Of a stretch of DNA of 64,000 nucleotides, positions 54,720-64,000 are shown piece by piece; the stretch's first letter is position 1, and every line of letters begins with the position of its first letter. The notes beneath the pieces are model-generated. The model was given only the letters and a program-made list of their open reading frames with translations, did not search any database and was not told where the DNA came from. The stretch comes from Micrasema longulum (Eukaryota > Arthropoda > Insecta > Trichoptera > Brachycentridae), in contig JAGVSM010001282.1 of the NCBI GenBank assembly GCA_022494885.1, positions 62,001 through 126,000 of the forward strand, given 5' to 3'. The translations under genes were made by a program, and so were the position numbers.

Positions 54720-55110
54720 TATAAAAAATAAAAAAGTTGAACATTCTATCTCTAAATAAAAGATAACCATGAGAAAATATTATGTTCTAAATATAAATAT
54801 AAAAAAGTAAAGTTGAGAATAACTAGGTAATAAAAATAAAAAGTAATTTTAATACAACATTAGTACTTCATAAATTATAAGTTTTTTTAGAGCCATATAA
54901 TTAAACTTGAATTAACGTAATAATACCTTTATTCATTGAAATCATCATCATCAGTTGGTTGGAAGAAGTTGCCATTTGGCAATAAATCCACCAGTGTACA
55001 ATTTAAATAATGTCTAACACCTTAAAATAAATAAATGAAAAATCACGTATTCCAGGAAACAAAGTTAAATTTAATAATATATTTCAAAATAAATTGATTA
55101 CTTTTCTAAA
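54720..55110 (-). mobile_element. LINE-like 3' region, family d, minus copy
   Basis: Antisense match to 25395-25760 (AGTTGGTTGGAAGAAGTTGCC, AAAAATCACGTATTCCAGGAA, CTAAATAAAAGATAACCATGAG). The left (3') end is cut where the SINE1 tail meets it. Confidence 0.6.
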
Positions 55111-55242
55111 AAATAACGAGTCGGAATACTATAATAAATAATATTTTTTAAATTTATTTTGCCATAAACATGGTTACATAAACCATAATTATAAAAATTA
55201 AAATATAATAGTAAGCTGCGCATAATCGCATATTTAGACGAT

Positions 55243-55491
55243 TTGTCCCTGCGAAGATACTGTGTTTGCTTTTGCTTTCGTTACATATGTTATTTTATTT
55301 GGTTACAGGCCTTCAAAACGGAGTGTCAACTAGACAAAAGTGACAATTTTCGACACCTCCTCCTGTACGCGTTCATTGGAGGGAAAAAAATCGCCAAAGC
55401 TGCTCGCAATATTTGCGCAGTATACGGTGAAGATGCCATGAACTATTATTATTTACTATTTTTGTGTATGATTATGAAGAGGAATACATAG
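55243..55491 (+). pseudogene. mariner transposase, N-terminal remnant
   Basis: The 82-codon frame contains NFRHLLLYAFIGGKKIAKAA followed by RNICAVYGEDAM. This is the first helix-turn-helix of mariner-family transposases (H/F-R-H-(L/V)-(L/M)-L-x-x-F, then A-x-I-C-x-V-Y-G-E-(D/G)-A), which binds the terminal inverted repeats. After the Glu-Asp-Ala the similarity stops. The second HTH and the DDD catalytic domain are missing and no terminal repeats were found. A polypyrimidine stretch and TTACAG lie at 55287-55308, just before the coding match. Confidence 0.7.
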
Positions 55492-55499
55492 TTGACCGG

Positions 55500-55930
55500 T
55501 TTGTTATAAAAAAATATTGTGTCCTCTCGTTCTCTTCATTTGGAAAAAAACGGACATAACTTATGTTACACCTAATATGGTGATAACCGGATCATTTCTC
55601 GATTTCTATCCAATCGATCGTTTCATAGTAATCGTGAAAACGTCACATCCGAAAATATTTATCTTCTTAAAAAAGTTGTATAAATATTATTATGCAAGTA
55701 AGTATCTACCATCACAGTGACTCTGCTGGCAGTAAACAAGTTTTTAGGAACATAATACGAATTAAAAATAAATTAAAATGATAAAAAAGTTAAAAAAGGC
55801 AAACATAATAAATTAGGAACGCGAGAATTGCTGTAGTAACGGAAACAAACAGCAATAAATATTTTTAAAAGATTGAGACCTTTTTAGAATTTAAATCTAA
55901 GCATTTACGTATTGTATGTATCCCGTGTCC
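55500..55930. other. No gene seen
   Basis: AT-rich with a 67-codon plus frame (55517-55720) of no recognisable family. Confidence 0.35.
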
Positions 55931-55934
55931 AGGC

Positions 55935-56620
55935 AGAATGAAGAATACAGTTATGTGTGTGAAAGGCTGTCCTCAAAGAGGAGTTCTATCGCCATTTGAA
56001 TGGTCTTTCTATTGTGCGAGCTCAATGATCCACAGTTTGTTACTCAAGGATATGCTGATGACTTCGCTGTCTCGATTGTGGGTAAATGCTCAAATACCGT
56101 ATCGAGTCTCATGCAGATGGCCTTGAAAAAGATTGAAAGCTTGTGTTGAAATACTAAACTTTCTGTCAATGCCAGCAAAACAATTTTAGTCCCTTACACC
56201 GAGAGGAGGAAGTCAGCTGCTACTCTTTTTGATAAGACTAGAAATTTTTCCAAGGATGTCAAATATCTGGGAATAATCTTAGATCTAACTTGGAATTTAC
56301 ACATACAACATGTGATCAGAATGACCAAAATCATACTGGGCACTGGGTGTCGCAAAGTGGGTAAAAAAAAGGACTTAAACCGAAGGCTGTACTTTGGACA
56401 TATACAGCCACGGTAAGACCTGTGGTCACCTATGGATGCATAGCTGGGCACAAAAAAGCCCAACAAAAGGTATGCAGCGGTGGATTATCCAGCCTCAAAA
56501 ATATTGGCCTTTCCCATTGCCACTGGAGCAATATCCTCTACTTCAACTACAGAAATGGAAGCAATGTTATGCCTATGTACCTTGATTATTAATTCACTAC
56601 TGTAGCAGCATATTATTTTT
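55935..56620 (+). mobile_element. RNase-H LINE, RT part
   Basis: The plus strand over shifting frames reads VKGCPQRGVLSPFEW (RT block with PQGxxLSP), GYADDFAVSIVGK (catalytic YADD), KLSVNASKTILVPYTERRK, DVKYLGIILDLTWN and TATVRPVVTYGCIAGHKKAQ. The order and motifs are those of I/R1-type non-LTR elements. Stops and frameshifts inactivate it, but the Asp-Asp pair is intact. Its likely continuation is the RNase H piece at 57570-58340, separated by about 0.9 kb of other sequence. Confidence 0.8.
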
Positions 56621-56984
56621 ATCAAACCAAGATACAAACTAACCATATTACATAACCAAGCCTTAAGAATCATTTAGAAATAAAACCGGTGCACAAGTGT
56701 AAATTTTGGTGTTAAAACAATTAAAAGTACTAACATATAAGCAAATAATATTTTTCAATACGATGATGTTGATTTATATTATTATTCATTTTAAAAAAAC
56801 ACAGAATTTTGACAAAAATCAAAGCCAACATTAACGTGATCACAATACCAGAGAAAAGGTAAAAATCAGACTGCCATTTAGAATAAAGGCGAAGTCACAA
56901 AGTTCATAATATTTTATGTAATATTATGAAAAGCGATAAAACATTTATGAAGAAAAATTACTACTACCATCACGCAATTTCCCC

Positions 56985-57395
56985 GTAGGGGTAAGCAGAG
57001 AGAATGGACCATCACACACGTCTATCCTGATGTATATTTCTAGCTTGTTCCACGTTCATAAATCTTGTCATACATGCCCTTTGGTTCTGTTTTCTTTTGA
57101 CATGACCAGACTTAAGATTTTGGTTTATCTGATCATGCCACGTCTTTCTTGGTCGTCCTCGTCTCACGTTGCCGTTCATTTTCGCCATATATACTTTTTA
57201 TACCATTCTTTCGTCGTCCATTCGATCTACATGACCAAACCATCTCAGGGACCCTTTCTTAATCTTATCAGTTATACTTGACTCAGTTTTACACTCTCGC
57301 CTGATATCATCTTTTGTAACCCTGTCATATACTGATTTCACACACATTCGTCTAAGAGATCGCATTTCAACCGCGTTCACTCGGCTTTCATCCTA
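56985..57395 (-). mobile_element. LINE ORF2 C-terminus, RTE-like, antisense
   Basis: Minus strand: AVEMRSLRRMCVKSVYDRVT, then TDKIKKGSLRWFGHVDRMDD, GNVRRGRPRKTWHDQI, MTRFMNVEQARNIHQDR and finally ILSAYPYGEIA. This is the complete C-terminal sequence of a widespread insect endonuclease/RT LINE, including the usual S-A-Y-P-x-G end. One stop breaks the frame near 57198. It lies antisense between the two halves of the RNase-H LINE. Confidence 0.75.
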
Positions 57396-57569
57396 ATAAA
57401 AAATAAAAATAAATAAATTTAAAAAAAACAATATTCAAACAGAAGGTTAAGAAATATGTGTTATAACTTATAAATGATATACTTGTATTTGTACATTGTT
57501 TTTATTAGAGCTCACACAAGAATATGTTTATGTGTGCCCTATTTTAAGATTAAAAATCAAATACTCTAC

Positions 57570-58340
57570 TCATTCATTTGCAGATGGAGGCGGGCATGAC
57601 CATGCTACGTGCGATAGAGTCGGGTTTTTCATTTTACGGTGCTTTTACCTGATAGGGAACAATGGTTGCCCAAAAGCCTCCTCCCCACCCTACAGGGAAA
57701 TAGACATTGTGTGGTTCACAAATGGCTCCAAGAAAGATGGACGAGCAGGTGCTGGGATACACGGAATTAAACTCACTAAAAGGTTTTCCATTAGCCTATG
57801 ACTCCCTCCCACTGTCTTCCAAACGGAACTCTATGCCACTTATGCCGGCGCACATGAAAATTTGCGTAGACAAAACAAAAACAAAAGTTTTTTTTTTCTG
57901 TCAGACGGTCAGTCTGCTCTAAAAGCACTGAGTCGAGATCAATTCTAAATTAACCTTGGAATGCCTACGGGCGCTTAATTATGTCGGTGAGTGTAACGGT
58001 GTGACATTAATTTGGGTATCTGGACAAACAAACATAGACGGTAACGAGACAGCTGATGAATTGGCAAGGCTGGGAGCCACAACAGCCCCAATAGGCTCTG
58101 AACCCAATGGTGAGTTGCCCAAATGTGCTCATATCGTAACGAGGTTAGGTCGTGGGCCAGGAAACAGAGCGTGACGCTCTGCCAAAAGGAACTGATAAAA
58201 GGGTACTCGCAAAAGTTTGCTTTCGACCTAATAAAGCTATGCCAAAATCAAGTGAAGGTTATCACTAGAGCCCTTATGGGGTACTGCAGGAACAAAAGCC
58301 TTTCTAGAATGAAACTTTCCAAAACTTCGATGTAGATGTA
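57570..58340 (+). mobile_element. RNase-H LINE, RNase H part
   Basis: The plus strand reads REIDIVWFTNGSKKDGRAGA (first catalytic block; the usual D is replaced by N in FTNGS), FQTELYATYAGAHENLR (Glu block, in a shifted frame), LSDGQSALKALSR (second Asp block) and LIWVSGQTNIDGNETADELA (usual WVPGHxxIxGNExAD; His replaced by Gln). These are the four RNase H blocks of I/R1-type LINEs. Several frameshifts and stops inactivate it. After it a piece reads KVITRALMGYCRNKSLSRM, the usual segment after RNase H in this clade. Confidence 0.85.
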
Positions 58341-58349
58341 GGTTCTGCA

Positions 58350-58970
58350 GTGCAGATGAGAAAAGTCGGTAAGTGGTTATATACAAATATTTAATAACAT
58401 TTTGTAAAATGTCTGACAACAAAGTTAATGCTTTAAATATTAATAATAATAAACATTTCTGTGTAGCGAACTTAAAAACAACAATTTTGGATTTTTCAAT
58501 TCTGTGTCACTATTATCACTTAGGTGCGATATGTATAAATAAATAGTTAACTTTTTTGAAGATGTAGCCAATTCCCTTGCCGATAGCCATGTTCCATAGT
58601 GGTAAGTGTATTATAAAAAAAACTTATATTTTATGTCTATCTCATCGGGAATCAAACTCGAGGTCTCATGTACTTACGAAAGATAAACACATTAAACAGA
58701 ACAATAGGATTAAGACCTAAAATCTCACCATATTTTAAACTGTTTCTGACTATCGTAACCGAATTGTATTAACTTTGAACGTACGTTTAATGAAACAACA
58801 AACATAACAGCTGTTATCTAGTTTACGGCCCCATTGTGAGATTTGTTATCCAGCCAAAGACAAACATTCAGATTAAATGGGATTACCTTAGTTGTTGAGA
58901 AATTGGGGCACCAGTAAAAGGGGTTAAAACATTAAAACTTTGAAAACGTCGGTACGAAACTAATCTAATT
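58350..58970. other. No gene; SINE1 scrap at 58645-58695
   Basis: AT-rich, with a minus-strand SINE1 head scrap (TACATGAGACCTCGAGTTTG, then ATTCCCGATGAG). Confidence 0.45.
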
Positions 58971-58974
58971 TGAA

Positions 58975-59060
58975 CCGGGTTATGTTCCCTTGGTAGTATT
59001 GCGGACTCACGGATCAAATATCCGATGTTCGAACCCGCTATGTTACTGAAAGAAAGTTCA
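58975..59060 (+). mobile_element. SINE2-like head
   Basis: CCGGGTTATGTTCCCTTGG, box A TTGGTAGTATTGCGGAC, box B GATGTTCGAACCCGCTATG at tRNA spacing, similar to the SINE2 head at 54226. A diverged SINE2 tail (AATGTTTGGGTAAATAATAAG, then AACTCGAATATTTTATTTTT) occurs 0.8 kb downstream at 59855-59905. Confidence 0.55.
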
Positions 59061-59324
59061 GAGAGGAATGCTTCGCTTTACTCTAATTACTGGATACTTT
59101 TATTTTACCATATATTATTGCGTTTTTCACTTTCAAATTTTATTTTACTAAAATTTTCAATGAGATTCGGAAGCAGATCGTAAAAGAAAATGTCGACAAA
59201 ACTTTAATATGTAACAAGGCTTTATATTGATTATTATTTTATGTTAACAGTCATCTATTTCAATTTTTGTACATACATTTTTATTTGAAAACGTAGGTAT
59301 GTTTTTAGTTTTGTTTTTTTTATT

Positions 59325-59620
59325 TTTATTTTTATAATAAATTTCATAAAAGGTACATGTTTTTAAAAATTCTATACAGATCTACTTTATACATCTAGTA
59401 AATGTTATAACTGTAACTCTCCGAAAAAAGAGACTAACTCTTGTGCTTGGAAAGTGACTTACACTGTCGTAGCTTAGAGTATATACATATATATACTCTA
59501 AGGTCGTAGTTGTTTATTTATAAGAGTTTATTTTATTTTAAATATTAGAGTACATAAGAAACATAATAAAAACATAGGATATAAAAAGGAATGTTGTGTA
59601 TATAGATGTTTATGTTCTTA
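59325..59620 (-). mobile_element. LINE 3' end, family e, with small palindrome insert
   Basis: Minus strand: AAACTCTTATAAATAAACAA, then (after an insert) CAGTGTAAGTCACTTTCCAAG, CACAAGAGTTAGTCTC, GGAGAGTTACAG and TTTACTAGATGTATAAAGTAG, ending TTATAATAAAAATAAAAATAAA. It matches 26840-27075 except for a 37-bp insert at 59466-59509. Confidence 0.7.
59473..59502. mobile_element. 30-bp palindrome with 7-bp direct repeats
   Basis: CTTAGAGTATAT and ATATACTCTAAG are perfect inverted arms around a short centre. The unit is flanked on both sides by GTCGTAG (59466-59472 and 59503-59509). The related LINE copy at 26930-26945 lacks it. This is consistent with a tiny insertion and a 7-bp target duplication. 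Confidence 0.65.
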
Positions 59621-60082
59621 ATATTGTTTATATTACTTTTTAATTTTATATAATTTCTCTAACGTTTTTCTTTGTAAAGGAAAAATAAGAAACCTGCTGA
59701 CAAGCCGGCAAAGCGGTTTAGTGGGTTTCATTATTTTTCCTTTTATATTTCTCTGTTTCATTCTTAAATAATATTGAAATTTTTGTAATATACATAAACG
59801 TATAGACTAAATCCATTGAACTTTAATTAAGGCTTTTAGGAAAATGAAAGACTGAGGATTGAAATGTTTGGGTAAATAATAAGAACTCGAATATTTTATT
59901 TTTAAACTTAAAATTTAAAAAAAAAACTTGACTAGATATAGGTAAGGTTAACCTTACAACAAGATTACATATTTTTTTAACCCTAGATTCATAAACACGT
60001 AAACGCTTATAACTTTTAGAGTTAAAGAGATAGAAAGTTCAACTTTCCTAGATCGTTTATTACTTAGTACACCGCTGGTCGC

Positions 60083-60422
60083 GTGCGAAGGTGCGCATAT
60101 GTGAAAGGAGTTAAAGTGATTAGCTCGTCCGACCGACGAATGTTTATGAATAGTGTTGCAGTAGAGAGACGCAAAGATGGCCGCTTTGCTACTTTTTTGG
60201 CGTGCGTAAAATGGGAATCATACCCGAAAGAAGTATCGCAGAGGCTGGCTGATGCTTGGTTACGCCAGCGCCATGAGCACCAACTTTGATGCGATGCCTA
60301 AAAAGGAGAATTGCAGAAGAACCTAGCGAAACTTCGTTTAGTGATCAAGCACAATCCAGTGGATCTCAAAAAGAAAATTGTGATTTATGTGATGATAAAA
60401 AACGTCAAATGACAAGATTCTG
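60083..60422 (+). pseudogene. Coding-like fragment, frameshifted, unknown
   Basis: A 68-codon frame (60083-60289) includes RRKDGRFATFLACVKWESYP, then VSQRLADAWLRQRHEH. With a -1 shift the reading continues as RRIAEEPSETSFSDQAQSSG, then KENCDLCDDKKRQMTRF and a stop at 60422. GC content and codon pattern stand out from the AT-rich flanks. I do not recognise the family. The end has a Cys-x-x-Cys pair. It may be an exon or retrocopy of a host gene or part of an unrecognised transposon ORF. Confidence 0.4.
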
Positions 60423-60424
60423 AT

Positions 60425-61485
60425 GTAAATTAATACGAAAAATTCATATGTATGGATCACCGATAATTATTATGCGTTGATTGCTCAGAATAACTATTTC
60501 GCTAATTTTTATTTCATTTAATAAATACTTAATTAACCACGTTTAAGATTTTTAATGTACCTACCTTATAGTCTAAAAAATCTAATATTATAAATATAAT
60601 AAAATATACTCATCTGTGGCTCAATCACAAATAACTGTCGACATTCTCATGCTAAGCATTTGTGCGATTACAATGAACAATAATGAACATGTTTAAGTTA
60701 TCACAGTCATAAGTCAATGCGTGTGTAATCTCTAAGTCAACGCTCGTGTCAGTTTGTTTTTTGTTTTCCTCGTAAATAAATACAGTTCATTGGCAAAAAA
60801 CCGGCATTTACTATAAAAAATAATACAAAGCAACAATGTTAGACTATCATAAACAGAGAACACTCATTTTTATTTTATATTAATTAGTTTTATAAAGATT
60901 TCCTGTCATTAAATATGTATACTAATTTTATGCAATAAATTTATAAAATAAAATAAATATATTGCATTTGCAGTGTAGTAAGGAGTATCTAATACAAAAA
61001 AGTTACAATTACTATAGCGAGTGCTTTTCTTGACATTTGGCTTGCCGACCGTCGCGCCGGCTAAATGTAATGAATAGTATGATAAATAATAAATTAATAA
61101 ATATAAATAGCAGTTTTTGAATATTTTCCATATTTACACCGGTGAAATTCAAATATGTGATTGCGCAGCAGGATATAAAGACGTAAATATTTTGACATTT
61201 AATATTAGGTGTTCACGGATGTTCCATTGTGATCGCGAATACGATAAACAACCATGGTGAGAAATTGTTATCACGTCGAAAGTTATTAGTGATTGAGCTA
61301 CTGAGAGGGGAACGTTTATAAATACTGTAACTCCCAACAGTGTTTATGAATCTAGGGTTTAGGCAAAATCTGCTGGATTTAACAGTCGCCGGGTAAACAT
61401 GCATAGTAAGTTAATTGATTCAGCTATTTAAATTAGCACATTAAATGATGGCGAGTAAATGTACTGATATATTATCTAATACTTA
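60425..61485. other. No gene seen
   Basis: AT-rich; overlapping minus frames at 61149-61404 are not recognisable. Confidence 0.4.
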
Positions 61486-61486
61486 T

Positions 61487-61545
61487 GTATTAATGATAAC
61501 TTATAAGACGCCATTTTAGTAACATAATACCTCAAATATATGAAT
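61487..61545 (+). repeat. Dispersed repeat H, copy 3
   Basis: ATGATAACTTATAAGACGCC, ATTTTAGTAACATAATACCTC; a diverged match to 4860 and 41702. Confidence 0.45.
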
Positions 61546-61798
61546 AATGTGCACAGAACACATAATTTATCTGTTCTGAAGTAATATGCGTGTACGAGTA
61601 TATGCCGTATATTACAGTGTATGCATAACATGTGTATAATGTATAAGGGTGTTTGTGACTTATTGCACATTTTTAATTAAATATGCACCAATTTAACATA
61701 AAAATAAAAATTCTTTTTCAAAATAGGGCAGCTTTAAAATTTACCATATTTTAATATAATCAAAGCATCATGACATTATTTTACAAAAAAAATGTATA

Positions 61799-61982
61799 TC
61801 GATTTGATCGACGTAAACGAGTCACTCCCAAAAAAAATTCAGCCGAAAATAGCAGAAAACAAATATTATTATTTAGTTCGTCTTTTAACAATTTACATTT
61901 TTTAACAAAATACATGTTTTTATCAAATTAATAACAGTTTTTGTAAATTCGCTCGTAATAAACGTCCTCGTGTATTTATTTT
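61799..61982 (+). repeat. 5' extension shared with 27442-27625
   Basis: ATTCAGCCGAAAATAGCAG, TTATTTAGTTCGTCTTTTAAC and TTCGCTCGTAATAAACGTCC match the other copy over the whole length with scattered substitutions and one or two single-base gaps. It is continuous with the SINE1 copy that follows. Confidence 0.8.
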
Positions 61983-62231
61983 CGGCCTCGTGGTGTAATG
62001 GTGAGCGCGTGTGCCTACCATGCAAGAGGTCTCGGGCTCGATTCCCGACATGGTTGATTAAAAATATTTATTTAATGCGTGTTTTAACACTTGAATATTT
62101 CATAGCCCCTAAAGCGTAAGCCTGATCATCTTAATTTCGTGTAACAAAAATGATCAAGATACTCTGCGGTTGGTGTACCGATGCAGTGCCCTATGCACCA
62201 TCAGGTGCGGAAAGGGAATGATGATGATGAA
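61983..62231 (+). mobile_element. SINE1, near full length
   Basis: Box A CCTCGTGGTGTAATGGTGAG, box B GGGCTCGATTCCCGACATGG, ACTTGAATATTTCATAGCCCC, a short deletion of the usual TGGCACCTG, then AAGCGTAAGCCTGATCATC, GGTTGGTGTACCGATGCAG, CACCATCAGGTGCGGAAAGG and GATGATGATGA. The duplicated block ends here. Confidence 0.85.
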
Positions 62232-62234
62232 GCC

Positions 62235-63370
62235 ACGTGTAGGCAAGTGAAGTGATTCCCAGCACAAACCGGCATAAGATGAAAATAGCTATGGAGTTTG
62301 ATGGAAACATTTTTCTAAAAATACATGTGAAATAACGGCAGTCATTGACTCTGGCATTACAGATGAATAAATGTGTTTAGATTATAATCTTCGTTTCACA
62401 TCCACAGCAAATATATTCAACAGTATTGTGGCTTAATAATACATTTATTTATGACGTCGATATTAGGCATCGCGAACCTGCGCCAGTCGTATATAACACG
62501 CCAACTAAATTGTATTTTTTTAATGTTAAAACGAATTTGTTTAAATTTGCAGATCTCAACAGCTGACAAAATAAAAACTATTTTTACGTGTTTCCTAGTG
62601 TACTTACAGGGTTGTGAAAAATTTCACAAAAACAACGGAGAAAGTAGTTTTTCCCGGCCGAGAGTTTTCCAATGACGTCTAATTAAATAAATACGCTACA
62701 AGCGCTTGATAGGTTGCATTTCAGTTCGTAGGTAATTGCCTTCATTTCGTAAAGTATTGTTTTAGTGATCAGACGTGACGCTACTAAAAAAAATATTTTT
62801 TAAATATTTTTCACGGCTTACCGCCTTTTATTGTACATAGTAATATAAAATTAAATATACCTACTACATTGGTACACATAATGATTAAATTAAAATGAAA
62901 CAAATTACATTATACATTATATAAAGCAAATACAATTGGAATACAAAATTAAAATGCATTTTTTTTAGATAAGATTAAATATACGCTTGTGACTCGTATC
63001 TTGTATATGACGAGAAAACCTAATACAATTAACGTAAATTTAAAGTAAAAGTGAGATTCTAGACATTTTTTGATTTGTAAATCCCTGTGTTAAATGGTGC
63101 TATCGAGTGTAATAAAAAAAACGTTTTTCTGTTATTTAGCCAGTTCAATTTAACATATAAAAAAAAGGACTGTTTTGTAGCAAGTTAAATGAGGTTTGCT
63201 CTACCGCTACGGATTATTACTCTGCGATTTTGTACATGTTTTTTTGGGCAATGGATTATAAAAAAAAACCTTTCGTGTTGATTTAATGGGAAAATTTATA
63301 GTAATATGCTTTAAGCTATAGACATTATCAATACATGAACAGAAAAGATAGGTCTTAAATGCTTCTACGT
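62235..63370. other. No gene seen
   Basis: The 74-codon plus frame at 62451-62675 has no recognisable content; the remainder is AT-rich. Confidence 0.4.
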
Positions 63371-63379
63371 TTAATTAGG

Positions 63380-63520
63380 GAAGCTAAACTATGTGCACTT
63401 TACTTATAAACCTGGTGTAAAGTTACGCCTAGGAGGGGTGGAATATGGATGGTATTTCCATCTTTATTCTATCTCTATGTCTTGACGTAACTATATACCA
63501 GGTTTGTAAGTAAGGTTCTA
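63380..63520. mobile_element. MITE D, second copy
   Basis: Terminal inverted repeats ACTTATAAACCTGGTGTAAA, GTTACG at the left and CGTAAC, TATATACCAGGTTTGTAAGT at the right, flanking a central GGATGGTATTTCCATC hairpin. It matches the nested copy at 4283-4421. Confidence 0.65.
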
Positions 63521-63529
63521 AAGAAAGCA

Positions 63530-64000
63530 GATAATTATTATGTGCGAAGCCTAAACGGGTGATTTTTAAACGATTTTACTGGCCTATTTCATATTATCGT
63601 AAACATCCACACGGCGCGGAGCGGCACTATAATAATATAAGGGGAATTGACATTTATTTTTATTTTTTTTTAATATTCACATTGGCACGCCAACTAGAAC
63701 ACCCTGAGACTAACTAATATCCACTCGATTTACTTTAAAAATATTTTTCCTTGCGAGGAGCCACTAAGTAATTACAAATAATAAAACAGAACAAAATAAA
63801 TATCAATCTACCCGAATCTTACTATCTCTTTTATTTTTTTTCAAATACAAATTTAAATTAAAATAAATATTATTTTATCGTGCCGTACGGATTGTTACAG
63901 TTGTTCATATTTATTTAGGTTTAACTCGTTACCCGAGGTATGACACCAGCTGCCAGCTGTCATTGTCGATATTTATGTACTTTAAAATGTACTTAAAAAT
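63530..64000. other. No gene seen
   Basis: AT-rich, nothing recognised up to the window edge. Confidence 0.4.

Overview
This window is AT-rich animal nuclear DNA, very probably from an arthropod and most likely an insect. The basis is the mix of decayed Jockey/CR1-like, RTE-like and RNase-H-bearing non-LTR retrotransposons, a mariner transposase remnant, a Penelope-like (PLE) endonuclease remnant, tRNA-derived SINEs, many foldback MITEs, and short TACCTAC-type motifs. The order cannot be fixed from this sequence alone. I found no host protein-coding gene, no functional tRNA or rRNA gene, no CRISPR array and no bacterial-type operon. The window reads as intergenic or deep intronic sequence built from layered transposon insertions.

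Layout. Bases 1-5400 hold unclassified repeats, two copies of foldback family F, a MITE nested in another MITE (4118-4470), an antisense RNase-H-LINE scrap and a 359-bp palindromic element. Bases 5400-12100 hold LINE 3' ends (a head-to-head pair at 7850-8815), a 200-bp palindrome at 9421-9620 and an F copy. Bases 12100-19560 are a dense LINE/SINE stretch. Bases 20500-27100 hold a tandem duplication and several LINE 3' ends. Bases 27150-32000 hold F copies, SINE1 copies and the best-preserved RT remnant (29265-30350). Bases 32000-40200 hold a coding-like scrap, the PLE endonuclease remnant, MITEs of family G and further F copies. Bases 40200-49970 are poor in recognisable elements, except for a LINE at 41770-42975 and two adjacent large hairpins at 44350-45035. 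Bases 49970-55110 contain a ~575-bp inverted duplication whose arms each carry two different tRNA-derived SINEs. Bases 55280-58340 hold a mariner scrap and an RT/RNase-H LINE split by an antisense LINE. Bases 58640-64000 hold SINE scraps, a LINE tail carrying a 30-bp palindrome flanked by a 7-bp direct repeat, a coding-like fragment of unknown origin (60083-60422) and a second copy of a SINE1-ended duplication.

How the parts relate. Nothing here forms a cellular pathway. Three families dominate. SINE1 has a tRNA-like head and a tail ending in GGAAAGGGAATGATGATG. Family F has arms containing GGGCTTATGACCTGTCATTGG. The LINE families share 3' ends with AAATA-type tails. The most notable pattern is that two separate duplications (49974-50545/54138-54716 and 27442-27881/61799-62231) both stop at the SINE1 3' terminus but have different 5' extensions, which suggests composite retrotransposition units. 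All family assignments come from reading translations and comparing copies by eye; no database search was possible.
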